A DNA stretch of 7,461 bases from a bacterium (GCA_016200955.1 JACQDU010000160.1:1-7461), one strand, 5' to 3'. Counted from the first letter of the stretch, positions 1-7,007 are shown. The notes: a model not told the origin generated them from the letters alone. A program made the numbers and translations.

Positions 1-2
1 CC

Positions 3-1475
3 TCTCTGGGCGAGTACTTCCTGGGAGGCCGCCGGATCCCGTGGTGGGCGGTCTGGCTCTCGATCCTCGCGGCGGAGATCTCGGCCGCGACGTTCGTGGG
101 AGTGCCGGCCTTCGCTTACTCGAACGACTGGACGTACGTGCAGCCCGTCTTCGGGACGATCGTCGGGCGCTTCGTCGTGGCCTTCCTCTTCGTGCGGCCC
201 TTCTACGAGGCGAGAGTCACGACGGTCTACGGCTACCTCGAGAAGCGCTTCGGCACGCGCACGCGCGGCGGAGCGGCGGCGGTCTTCCTCGCGACGCGCC
301 TCCTCGCCTCGGGAGTGAGGCTCTACATAGGAGCGGTGCTCCTCTCCCAGGTCTCGGGGGAGCGGCTTCCCGTCGAGCTCGCGATCGCGGCCCTCGCGGG
401 AGTGACGGCGGTCTACACGCTCGTGGGAGGGATCAAGGCGGTCGTCGCGACGGACGTGGTGCAGGTCGTCGTGCTGTTCGGCGGCGCGCTCACGGCGATC
501 GCGGTGATCCTCTACGAGCTCGATGCTCTCCCTGGAGGGATCGCGGCAGCGCTCTCGTCGGTGCCGGCGCCCAAGACCCGGATCTTCGACTTCTCCCTCA
601 CGTTCACGAAGGGAGACACGCCGACCTTCGCGGGAGGGCTCGTGGGCGGAGCCTTCCTGGCCATGGCGGCTCAAGGGACGGACCAGGACTTCGTGCAGCG
701 GCTCCTCACGGCGAAGAACGTGCGGGGGAGCCGGGCGGCGCTCATCGCGTCGGGCTTCCTCGACCTTCCCGTGGTCCTCCTGTTCCTCTCGATCGGGACC
801 CTCCTCCTGGTCTACTTCCAGCGACTCCCGGACGCGGGCGTCCCGGGAGACGCCGACCGGATCTTCCCCTTCTTCATCGCGCACCACCTCCCGAGCGGTG
901 CGGCGGGCCTGGTCGTCGCGGGAGTCCTCTCGGTAGCCATGGGCAGCCTGTCGGCGAGCATGAACGCCCTCGCGTCCACGGCGACCTTCGACTACTGGAA
1001 GCCCTGGCGAGGGAAGACGGCGTCTCCCGCGACCGAGATCCGCGCGGCGCGGGCGTTCACGCTCGCGTTCGCCGTCCTCCTCGCCCTCGTCGCGCTCGCG
1101 ACGCACGCCCTCAAGGTGAGCGGCGGGAGCGGCCTTCTCCTCGTCGTCGCGTTCAAGGCGATCGGATACACCTACGGCGCTCTCCTGGGAGTCTTCCTGA
1201 GAGGCTTCCTCACGCGAGGCGGCGGCGACACGGCGAACCTCGTCGCCATGGCGTCGTCGATCGTCTTCCTGGGAGTCCTGGGAGCGACGACGACCCTCGA
1301 GTGGACCTGGTTCGTGCCGATCGGGACCGCCGTCACCTTCTTCGTCGGAGCGCTGGGCTCACGGGAGAGACGCTCCTTCACGATCGCGCCGGGAGCGAAG
1401 CTCGCTCACTTGCCCGGGTCGCGTCGTTTCTCGGGCGCGGTCGTCTCCTCTCGCGCGACGGGCTCGAGGAGCTGA
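3..1475 (+). CDS. Sodium/solute symporter (SSS) family permease, 5'-truncated
   Basis: This is a multi-pass inner-membrane transporter, probably coupling Na+ (or H+) entry to uptake of a small organic solute. The open frame runs in from the left edge, and 490 codons are visible. Its first residues (EYFLGGRRIPWWAV, then AAEISAATFVGVP) match the end of TM1 and TM2 of SSS proteins, so only about 20-30 N-terminal residues are missing; an internal GTG at position 96 is not the start. Family marks include GGIKAVVATDVVQ (426-464), GTDQDFVQR (675-701) and the TM8-like stretch MGSLSASMNALAST ending in DYWK (from 939). About a dozen hydrophobic segments alternate with short loops. At the TM8 Na2 site, the pair that is Ser-Ser in vSGLT and Ser-Thr in PutP reads Gly-Ser here by my hand alignment. 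The substrate cannot be told from sequence. The basic, low-hydrophobicity C-terminal tail overlaps the 3' end of the opposing kinase gene. Family call is firm; substrate unknown. Confidence 0.93.
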   Translation, partial: SLGEYFLGGRRIPWWAVWLSILAAEISAATFVGVPAFAYSNDWTYVQPVFGTIVGRFVVAFLFVRPFYEARVTTVYGYLEKRFGTRTRGGAAAVFLATRLLASGVRLYIGAVLLSQVSGERLPVELAIAALAGVTAVYTLVGGIKAVVATDVVQVVVLFGGALTAIAVILYELDALPGGIAAALSSVPAPKTRIFDFSLTFTKGDTPTFAGGLVGGAFLAMAAQGTDQDFVQRLLTAKNVRGSRAALIASGFLDLPVVLLFLSIGTLLLVYFQRLPDAGVPGDADRIFPFFIAHHLPSGAAGLVVAGVLSVAMGSLSASMNALASTATFDYWKPWRGKTASPATEIRAARAFTLAFAVLLALVALATHALKVSGGSGLLLVVAFKAIGYTYGALLGVFLRGFLTRGGGDTANLVAMASSIVFLGVLGATTTLEWTWFVPIGTAVTFFVGALGSRERRSFTIAPGAKLAHLPGSRRFSGAVVSSRATGSRS

Positions 1476-4400
1476 TCGGGCACGCTGAGGCCCGTCTCGC
1501 GCTCCGCCTCCGCGAGGAGATCCGCGGGGTCCGGGCCGGAGATCGCGCGGTCCACCGGAAGGATCCTGACGACGCCGTCCCGCGAGACGCACGCGAGCCG
1601 GTCGTCCGCGGGCGCGAAAGCGACCGCGACGAGCGAGTCCGCGTGCACGCCGAGCGTCGCGGGCTCGCCCGGGCCGTCGGAGCCGGCGGGCGGCTCGACC
1701 GCCTGGAGGCGCACGGCGCCATCCACTCCTCCGAACGCGATCCAGCGGCCGGAGGCGCTCCAGGAGAACGTCGAGATCTTCGCCGGATGGCGCGCGACCT
1801 CCGCTCCCGCGCGCCCCGTGCGGGCGTCGAAGATCCGGATGCTCCTCTCCTGGCAGAGCGCGGCGATCCTCTCTCCCCTGGAGTCGAAGCGCGCCGCCGC
1901 GGGCGGCTGGCCGCCCACGCGCTCGAGCCTCAGGAGCTCCGCTCGCCGCTCCACGTCGAAGACGACGGATCCCGCGAGGAGCCGCTTCGAGTCGGGGCTC
2001 CAGGCGACGGTCCGCGTCTCCTCCTCCGACGCGGCCTGGAGCACCGCGACCTCGGCGCACGAGCCGACCTCGCGGAGCTTCACGCCCTCCTTCCCGCACG
2101 TCGCGAGGAAGCGGCCGTCGGGGCCGAACGCCGCGCAGCGGAGGGCCGCGTGCTCGAGCCGGAAGGGAGGTCGGCCGGACGCGAGCTCGACGACCTGGAA
2201 GGGCGGGTCGCTCGCGTTGCTCGCGATCGCGACCCGCTTCCCGTCCGGGCTCCAGGCGAGCGAAGTGAGCCACGTCGGGACGTGCTCGAGGGTCGTTTCG
2301 AGCTTACCCGTCGCGGCCTCCCAGATCCTGACCGTCTGGTCGAAGGAGCCCGTCGCGAGGCGGCGCCCGTCGGGGCTCCAGGCGAAGACCGCGAGCTCGG
2401 CGCGGTGGGCGCGGAAGGCGACCGTCGCGACCCCGGCGGGTGCGTCCCACACCTTGAGGTCGTGGGCGCCCGTCGCCGCGACGACGCGCTTCCCGTCCGC
2501 GCTCCAGGCGACGTCGGAGACGGGGCGCGCCGCGGTGAGGACCGCCGTCGCGCCGCCGTCGAGGTCCCAGATCCGCACGGTGCCGTCCATGCTCCCGGAA
2601 GCGAGCCGCGAGCCTTTCGGGCACCACGCGAGCGAGCCGACCTGCTCCGTGTGGCCGCGCAAGCGCTCGCGCTCGCGCTCGCGGCCGCTCGCGGCGTCCC
2701 AGATCCGCACGGTGTGGTCGTGCGAGACCGAGGCGAGGAGGAGACCGTCCGGGCTGTAAGCGACCGCGTTCACGCCGTTCTCGTGCCCGACGAGGGTCCG
2801 CGGCGGCTTCGTGAGCGTCGGCTCCCAGATCCTGAGCGTGCGGTCGACGCTCGACGTCGCGATCTCCTTCCCGTCGGGGCTCCAGGCGACGGCGTTCGTC
2901 CAGTTCTCGTGCGCCGCTTCCAGGAAGGCGATCGTCTCGCCCGTCGCCGGGTCGAAGATCCCGAGGTGCCCGGTCGCGTTGCCGCCGAAGCCTACGGCGA
3001 GCCGCGCGCCGTCGGGGCTCCAGGCGACTCCGCGCGGCGGCAGCGGCACTCGCGCGAGCGGAGCGACGATCTTCGCGACGACGCTCCCGGAGGCGACGTC
3101 GCGGACGTGGATGGAGTGGCCGTGCGTGCTCGAGGTCGCGAGGAGGCGCCCATCGGGACTGAAAGCCATGGCGTCGATCTGCGCCTTGTGCCCCGAGTCC
3201 AGCGCGAGGAGAGCCTTTCCCGTCTCGGCGTCGAGAACCACGAGGAAGCCTTCCGTCGTGCCCGCGGCGATCCGGCTCCCGTCGGGGCTCACGACCACCC
3301 GGTAGAGTGAGGTCGCCGGCGTCGGGAGAGACGTCGAGCGCCGCCACGGGCCTTCTCGCGCCAGGAAGGACGTGGCGCGCGCCGCGGGGGTGTCCCCGAA
3401 GCCGATCGACCTCGCCGCGAGGACCGCCGCCTCACGGAAGCGCCCCTCGCCGAGAGCGCGGGCCGCGCGATCCTCGAGGAGCCGCGCCGTCTGGCGCCGC
3501 GCCTGTGCGGTCTGGCGCGCGGCCTCCTCGCGCTGGGTCCTGGCGTCCTGCCGCTCGCGGTCGAGCTCGTCCTGGCGGCGCTGCTCGCGCTCGCGCGAGA
3601 GAGAGGCGAGGGCGCGCGCCGAGAAGCCGCCGGCGGCCACGACGGCGGAGAGGGCGGCGACGACGACTCCCGTGAGGAGCTTGTTCCTCCGCGCGCGCCG
3701 GAGGAAGCGGGCGACGGTCGAGATCGGCCGCGCGTGGATCGGCTCTCCCGCGAGGTAGCGGTCGAGCTCGTCCGCGAGCTCTCCGGAAGTCGGGTAACGG
3801 CGAGCGGGGTCTTTCTCGAGGCATCTCATCGCGATCGTGTCGAGGTCTCCCGCGACGCGGCGGTTGAGCGCGCCGGGCGGGACCGGGTCCTTCGTGTGGA
3901 GGGCGACGATCACGTTGTATTCGGTCGCTCCCTCGAAGGGAGGGCGTCCGGTGAGGACGTGGTAGAGCGTCGCTCCCAGGGAGTAGACGTCGCTCCTCTC
4001 GTCCGCCTCGGCCGCGCGCTCGCCGGCTTGCTCGGGCGGCATGTAAGCCGGCGTCCCGAGAGTCGCGCCCGTCTTCGTGACCCTCGCGCCCGACCCGCGG
4101 ACCCGCGCGAGGCCGAAGTCGAGGACGTAAGCTCGCCCGGAGGCATCGATGATGATGTTCTGCGGCTTCAGGTCCCGGTGGACGACGCCCTGCTCGTGGG
4201 CGTAATGGACCGCCCGCGCGACGTCTCTCAGCGCTTCGATCGCTTTCGTGAGAGGGAGGCGGTCTTTCCCGGCGAGCTTCCGGTCGAGCGTGCTTCCCTC
4301 GATCAGGTCCATCGCGAGGAAGCGCGTCCCGCCTATGTCTCCCGTCTCGTGGATCGAGACGATCGAGGGGTGCCGGAGCCGGGCGATCGCTTCCGCTTCC

Positions 4401-4714
4401 CGGGAGAAGCGCTCGAGCGCGTCCTTCCCTCCCTCGCTCGTGGGAAGGATCGTCTTGAGCGCGACGAGCCGCCGGAGCCGCGCGTCCCAGACGCGGTAGA
4501 CCGCTCCCATGCCACCTTTCCCGAGCTCCGAGAGCACGAGGAAGTGCCCGAACGCGCGCCTCGGATCCGCGCGCGCGCGGGCGATCTCGGCCTCGAGCGA
4601 CGCGGTCTCCACGGGAGGGAGCCTATCCCCGCCTCCCTCCCCGCGCGACTCGCGAACGAGCAAGCACCTCGGAGGGAGACACGGAGAAGGCCTTCTCCGT
4701 GGCTCCGGCGGCAT
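1406..4714 (-). CDS. Membrane-anchored PknB-type Ser/Thr protein kinase with 14 WD40 repeats
   Basis: This is a signalling kinase that transfers phosphate from ATP to Ser/Thr. Numbering is from the ATG at 4714 (1102 aa). The kinase domain covers about residues 56-316: glycine loop GKGGMG (65-70), VALK lysine K87, likely alphaC Glu E106, HRDLKPQN (179-186, catalytic D181), DFG (199-201), GTPAYMPPE (220-228) and SDVYSLG (241-247). All catalytic residues are present, and it is an RD kinase with several Thr in the activation loop. A basic stretch (RRARRNK) precedes one transmembrane helix at about 345-364. A charged, probably coiled-coil linker follows at about 371-415. WD40-like repeats run from about 466 to 1053, with 14 SPDG-type turns. 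This topology puts the kinase in the cytoplasm and the propellers outside the membrane. Start choice: the ATG has GGAG 7 nt upstream, but the first 34 codons use third-position A/T far more than the rest and contain a palindrome. The GTG at 4612 (VETASLEAE), which has no good RBS, is a serious alternative. Confidence 0.93.
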   Translation of the reverse strand: MPPEPRRRPSPCLPPRCLLVRESRGEGGGDRLPPVETASLEAEIARARADPRRAFGHFLVLSELGKGGMGAVYRVWDARLRRLVALKTILPTSEGGKDALERFSREAEAIARLRHPSIVSIHETGDIGGTRFLAMDLIEGSTLDRKLAGKDRLPLTKAIEALRDVARAVHYAHEQGVVHRDLKPQNIIIDASGRAYVLDFGLARVRGSGARVTKTGATLGTPAYMPPEQAGERAAEADERSDVYSLGATLYHVLTGRPPFEGATEYNVIVALHTKDPVPPGALNRRVAGDLDTIAMRCLEKDPARRYPTSGELADELDRYLAGEPIHARPISTVARFLRRARRNKLLTGVVVAALSAVVAAGGFSARALASLSREREQRRQDELDRERQDARTQREEAARQTAQARRQTARLLEDRAARALGEGRFREAAVLAARSIGFGDTPAARATSFLAREGPWRRSTSLPTPATSLYRVVVSPDGSRIAAGTTEGFLVVLDAETGKALLALDSGHKAQIDAMAFSPDGRLLATSSTHGHSIHVRDVASGSVVAKIVAPLARVPLPPRGVAWSPDGARLAVGFGGNATGHLGIFDPATGETIAFLEAAHENWTNAVAWSPDGKEIATSSVDRTLRIWEPTLTKPPRTLVGHENGVNAVAYSPDGLLLASVSHDHTVRIWDAASGRERERERLRGHTEQVGSLAWCPKGSRLASGSMDGTVRIWDLDGGATAVLTAARPVSDVAWSADGKRVVAATGAHDLKVWDAPAGVATVAFRAHRAELAVFAWSPDGRRLATGSFDQTVRIWEAATGKLETTLEHVPTWLTSLAWSPDGKRVAIASNASDPPFQVVELASGRPPFRLEHAALRCAAFGPDGRFLATCGKEGVKLREVGSCAEVAVLQAASEEETRTVAWSPDSKRLLAGSVVFDVERRAELLRLERVGGQPPAAARFDSRGERIAALCQERSIRIFDARTGRAGAEVARHPAKISTFSWSASGRWIAFGGVDGAVRLQAVEPPAGSDGPGEPATLGVHADSLVAVAFAPADDRLACVSRDGVVRILPVDRAISGPDPADLLAEAERETGLSVPDQLLEPVAREETTAPEKRRDPGK
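4680..4701. repeat. Perfect 22-bp palindrome between regulator and kinase
   Basis: CACGGAGAAGG is followed directly by its exact reverse complement, with no mismatch. In RNA this would give a 9-bp stem with a GGCC loop. It lies 71 bp beyond the regulator stop codon, inside the first 12 codons of the kinase if ATG 4714 is the start, or in its leader if GTG 4612 is used. No U-run follows on either strand, so a standard intrinsic terminator is not supported. A protein-binding operator or an mRNA processing or attenuation hairpin is possible. Confidence 0.8.
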
Positions 4715-4721
4715 TCCCGAT

Positions 4722-4725
4722 CTCC
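4722..4725 (-). promoter_or_regulatory. Candidate ribosome binding site for the kinase ATG 4714
   Basis: GGAG on the minus strand sits 7 nt before ATG 4714. It is the main evidence for the longer kinase start. The alternative GTG 4612 is preceded by a pyrimidine-rich CTCCCTCCC, with no usable Shine-Dalgarno match. The motif is short and could occur by chance in GC-rich DNA. Confidence 0.45.
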
Positions 4726-4772
4726 GGATGGCCCCGGAACATGGGCCGGCAGGCCAGGCGGCGACCTCTGGG

Positions 4773-6203
4773 TCAGATCCCCTCGGCTCCCGGCACCGGA
4801 GTGCCCGCGCCGCCGGGGCCGGCGTCGATCTTGTACTTCCTGAGCTTCCGGACGAGCGTCGGACGAGAGATCCCGAGGAGCTTGCAGGTCTTCCCGCGGT
4901 GGCCGCGCGCGCGGGCGAGGGCGCGGCGGATGTGCTCGCGCTCGACCTCGTCGAGAGTCGGGAAGCGAGAGACGGCCTCGGCCGCGGCCTCGGCGCTCGC
5001 GCCGCCCGCGTCGGGCGCCTCGATCTGGCCGAACGCGAAGTCCTGCGCTCCGATCACGCCGCCCCGGGCCTTCACGGCCGCCCGCGTGAGGGCGTTCCTG
5101 AGCTCGCGGACGTTCCCGGGCCAGTCGTAGGTGAGGAGCCGGTCGAGCGCGCGGACCGAGACGCCCTCCATGGGACGGCCGATCTCGCGGCCGATCTCTC
5201 CCAGGAGACGCTCGGTGAGGAGCGGGATGTCCTCGCGGCGCTCGCGGAGAGGAGGGAGGGTGATCGTCGCGACGTTCAGGCGGAAGTAGAGGTCCTCGCG
5301 GAAGCGGCCCTCGCGCACCATGGCCTCGAGGTCGCGGTGAGTCGCCGCGATGACGCGCGCCTTGAAGGGGCGAGAGTCCGTCTCTCCCAGGCGCTCGTAC
5401 TTCCGCTCCTGGAGGACTCGCAGGAGCTTGACCTGGACCTCGAGCGGGACGTCGCCGACCTCGTCTAGGAAAAGGGTCCCCTCCTCGGCCGCCTCGAGCT
5501 TGCCCGCGCGGTCGCGCTCGGCTCCCGTGAAGGCCCCTCTCCTGTAGCCGAAGAGCTCGGCCTCGATGAGAGTGCCCGGGAGAGCGGCGCAGTTCACGGA
5601 GATGAACGGCTTCTCCGTCGCCTTGGAGAAGTTGTGGAGGGCGCGAGCCGCGAGCTCCTTGCCCGTCCCGGACTCTCCCCGGATGAGCACCGTCGCCCGG
5701 CTCGCCGAGAGGAGCCCCAAGGCCTTGAAGACCTCGCGCATCGCGGGAGACTCGCCGAGGAGCTCCGAGAGAGGGCCCTCCTCGAGCGGCGTCGTCCGTG
5801 CCCGGGCGACGAGGCCGATCGCCTCGCCCGTCCCCGGCTCGCCGTTCGGCTTGAGCGCGCGCTCGATGACGCGCTCGAGCTGGCCCACGTCGACGGGCTT
5901 CGTGACGTAGTCGAAGGCGCCGTCCCGCATGGCGCGGACGTGCGACGCCATGTCCTTCTCTCCCGTGAGGACGATCACGGGAACGGTCGAGGAGCGTTTC
6001 TTCATCTCGTCCAGGATCGAGAAGCCCGACTCTTTCTCGGGAAGCCCGAGGTCGAGGAGCGCGAGGTCCACGCCTCCGTCGAGGGCCTTGAGCGCCTCGC
6101 TCTCGTTCGCGGCCGTGGCGATCTCGTGGCCACTCTCCTTGAGCGCGAGACCCACGACCTCGCGAAAGCTGGAGTCGTCCTCGACAATGAGCACGCGCGC
6201 CAT
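4773..6203 (-). CDS. Sigma-54-dependent response regulator, NtrC/AtoC type (REC-AAA+-Fis HTH)
   Basis: This is a cytoplasmic enhancer-binding transcription activator that remodels sigma-54 RNA polymerase by ATP hydrolysis when phosphorylated. At 476 aa it has the usual family length. The receiver domain spans about 1-118, with acidic pocket D9/D10, phospho-acceptor D51 in LLDLGLP, T80 and K102. The AAA+ domain spans about 145-380: Walker A GESGTGKE (176-183), the sigma-54 contact loop GAFTGA (223-228), Walker B GTLFLDEVGD (242-251), FREDLYFRLNV (301-311) and WPGNVREL (361-368). A Fis-type helix-turn-helix lies at about 434-457 (GHRGKTCKLLGISRPTL). No key residue is missing, so it should be active and phosphorylatable. 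The start is firm: ATG opens directly into the receiver strand MARVLIVEDD, with GGGAGG 5 nt upstream. The kinase gene follows in the same direction. No histidine kinase is in the window and the target promoters are unknown. It is not assigned to a named regulator. Confidence 0.96.
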   Translation of the reverse strand: MARVLIVEDDSSFREVVGLALKESGHEIATAANESEALKALDGGVDLALLDLGLPEKESGFSILDEMKKRSSTVPVIVLTGEKDMASHVRAMRDGAFDYVTKPVDVGQLERVIERALKPNGEPGTGEAIGLVARARTTPLEEGPLSELLGESPAMREVFKALGLLSASRATVLIRGESGTGKELAARALHNFSKATEKPFISVNCAALPGTLIEAELFGYRRGAFTGAERDRAGKLEAAEEGTLFLDEVGDVPLEVQVKLLRVLQERKYERLGETDSRPFKARVIAATHRDLEAMVREGRFREDLYFRLNVATITLPPLRERREDIPLLTERLLGEIGREIGRPMEGVSVRALDRLLTYDWPGNVRELRNALTRAAVKARGGVIGAQDFAFGQIEAPDAGGASAEAAAEAVSRFPTLDEVEREHIRRALARARGHRGKTCKLLGISRPTLVRKLRKYKIDAGPGGAGTPVPGAEGI

Positions 6204-6208
6204 GAGAT

Positions 6209-6214
6209 CCTCCC
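6209..6214 (-). promoter_or_regulatory. Strong ribosome binding site of the response regulator
   Basis: GGGAGG on the minus strand lies 5 nt before ATG 6203. It is a near-ideal Shine-Dalgarno match and fixes the regulator start together with the receiver-domain N-terminus. Confidence 0.8.
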
Positions 6215-6244
6215 TGCACCAGACCGACCCGACCGGCTCGTGCT

Positions 6245-6272
6245 CGCAAGCGGCACACCGCGCGCAAGAGGC
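6245..6272. repeat. Direct repeat CGCAAG(C/A)GGC in the divergent intergenic region
   Basis: Two 10-bp copies, 6245-6254 and 6263-6272, differ at one base and have start points 18 bp apart. They lie between the response regulator and the DUF309 gene, downstream of the proposed regulator promoter on the minus strand. They could be a tandem regulator-binding site, but nothing else supports that and chance is possible. Confidence 0.35.
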
Positions 6273-6297
6273 GCAGTAATGGCCGTCTAGGCAACTG

Positions 6298-6327
6298 AGT
6301 CTAACCGAGCTGGAAAGAAACGTTCAA
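6298..6327 (-). promoter_or_regulatory. Possible sigma-70-type promoter for the regulator-kinase pair
   Basis: On the minus strand TTGAAC (6327-6322) is followed after 18 bp by TAGACT (6303-6298). Each matches four of six consensus positions. This is the most A/T-rich spot in the intergenic region, and it would give a leader of roughly 85-90 nt before the regulator ATG. The match is modest, and the sigma factor preferences of this organism are unknown. Confidence 0.25.
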
Positions 6328-6358
6328 ACTCCTCTGATCGACTCGTGCGAGTGAACCC

Positions 6359-6907
6359 ATGAAGAAGGATTCAAAGGACCATCCCGACGGCCGGAACGAA
6401 CCGCTCCCGGTGGACCAAGATGCCCCGCGGTACGCGCCCGGGCGGAAGCTCCCGGATCGCCGCTACCTCCCGGGGCTCGGGCCGCACCCGCATGACCTGG
6501 CGGGCGCTCCGCCGCCCGAGGCGGCGCCGGAGGTCCCGTGCGAGCGATTCGGCGAGACGGAGCTATTCCGGCACGGAGTGGACCTCTACAACCGCGCATA
6601 TTTCTGGGAGGCGCACGAGGCGTGGGAGACTCTCTGGGCGGCGTGCCCGCAGGGCTCTCCCGAGCGCGACGCGCTCCAGGGCTTGATCCAGCTCTCGGCC
6701 GCTCTCCTGAAGGAGCACCTGGGAGTGACCGAGGGAGCGAAGAAGCTCTCGCGGACGGCGTGCGAGAAGCTCGAACGGGCTCGGGCGAAGGGCGCTCGCC
6801 TGCCGGTCGATCTCGAAGACCTCGTGGCGCGGTCGAAGCGGCACTTCGCTCGTCTGTCTTCCCCGGACGCCCCGCATGCCCCAAGACCGCCGATCCGGCT
6901 CGCCTGA
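6359..6907 (+). CDS. DUF309-family protein
   Basis: This is a small, probably cytoplasmic, all-helical protein of 182 aa. The family has no established biochemical function. The diagnostic segment is YNRAYFWEAHEAWETLW (77-93) followed by QGLIQLSAALLKEH (107-120), the two signature helices of DUF309 proteins with their conserved E-A-H-E and Q-G-L-I-Q. Upstream, RYAPGRKLPDRRYLPGLGPHPH (24-45) resembles the Pro/Gly-rich N-terminal stretch (YVPG.xPHP) of longer members. The first 20 residues are hydrophilic and look unconserved. There is no signal peptide or membrane segment. The start at ATG 6359 is the only reasonable one, but no purine-rich RBS precedes it (the bases before it read GAGTGAACCC), so translation may be leaderless or weakly initiated. 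It is transcribed divergently from the response regulator. Family call is good; role unknown. Confidence 0.88.
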   Translation: MKKDSKDHPDGRNEPLPVDQDAPRYAPGRKLPDRRYLPGLGPHPHDLAGAPPPEAAPEVPCERFGETELFRHGVDLYNRAYFWEAHEAWETLWAACPQGSPERDALQGLIQLSAALLKEHLGVTEGAKKLSRTACEKLERARAKGARLPVDLEDLVARSKRHFARLSSPDAPHAPRPPIRLA

Positions 6908-6980
6908 CGCGGCGCGCGGCGTCCAATCCAAGGCTTTCTCCTCTATCGAGATGAGAGTGAGCGGATCCGAGCGGTGCGGC

Positions 6981-6995
6981 AGGGAGTATCTCCCT
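6981..6995. repeat. Short inverted repeat AGGGAG-TAT-CTCCCT
   Basis: A perfect 6-bp stem with a 3-nt spacer lies in the intergenic region about 200 bp before the exported-protein gene. No T-run follows. As RNA it would be a small tight hairpin; as DNA it could be a short dyad binding site. It directly abuts a tandem repeat. Confidence 0.5.
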
Positions 6996-7007
6996 CGAAG
7001 CTCGAAG
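6994..7007. repeat. Tandem direct repeat CTCGAAG x2
   Basis: Two exact, adjacent copies of the 7-mer CTCGAAG overlap the right arm of the preceding inverted repeat by two bases. Function unknown; two copies of a 7-mer can occur by slippage. Confidence 0.5.

Noticed and set aside
1991..3028. CRISPR-like array suggested by regularly spaced near-identical 18-mers
   Set aside because: The repeats encode the VAWSPD turn of WD40 blades in one continuous reading frame, and the spacers between them are coding blade sequence.
41..3310. A 1089-codon open frame on the plus strand, antisense to most of the kinase and also crossing the symporter in another frame
   Set aside because: It is rich in Arg, Gly, Pro and Ala with no domain resemblance. 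Long antisense frames free of stops are expected in DNA with extreme G/C third-position bias. The symporter and kinase frames explain the same bases with clear family motifs.
4566..4581. Alternating CG run suggestive of Z-DNA
   Set aside because: It encodes the ARARADPR stretch at the kinase N-terminus in normal codons for this genome. Composition alone explains it.
3734..4843. A 369-codon plus-strand open frame opposite the kinase domain
   Set aside because: The translation is charged and repetitive with no family likeness. It is antisense to the highly conserved kinase motifs, so a shadow.
6251..6266. Possible sigma-54 promoter CGGCAC-N6-GCGC on the plus strand, pointing to the DUF309 gene
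   Set aside because: The -24 part fits GGCAC and the GG to GC spacing of 10 bp is right, but the -12 part reads GCGC instead of TTGC. In DNA this rich in G and C such a half match is expected by chance.
4333..6294. A 653-codon minus-strand open frame overlapping the response regulator and kinase start
   Set aside because: It is in a different frame from both recognised genes, its translation is low-complexity Arg/Ala/Gly/Pro, and no motif is seen. It is a shadow frame.
6906..6923. Terminator after the DUF309 gene
   Set aside because: The stem is only 5 bp with an 8-nt loop and there is no following T-run.
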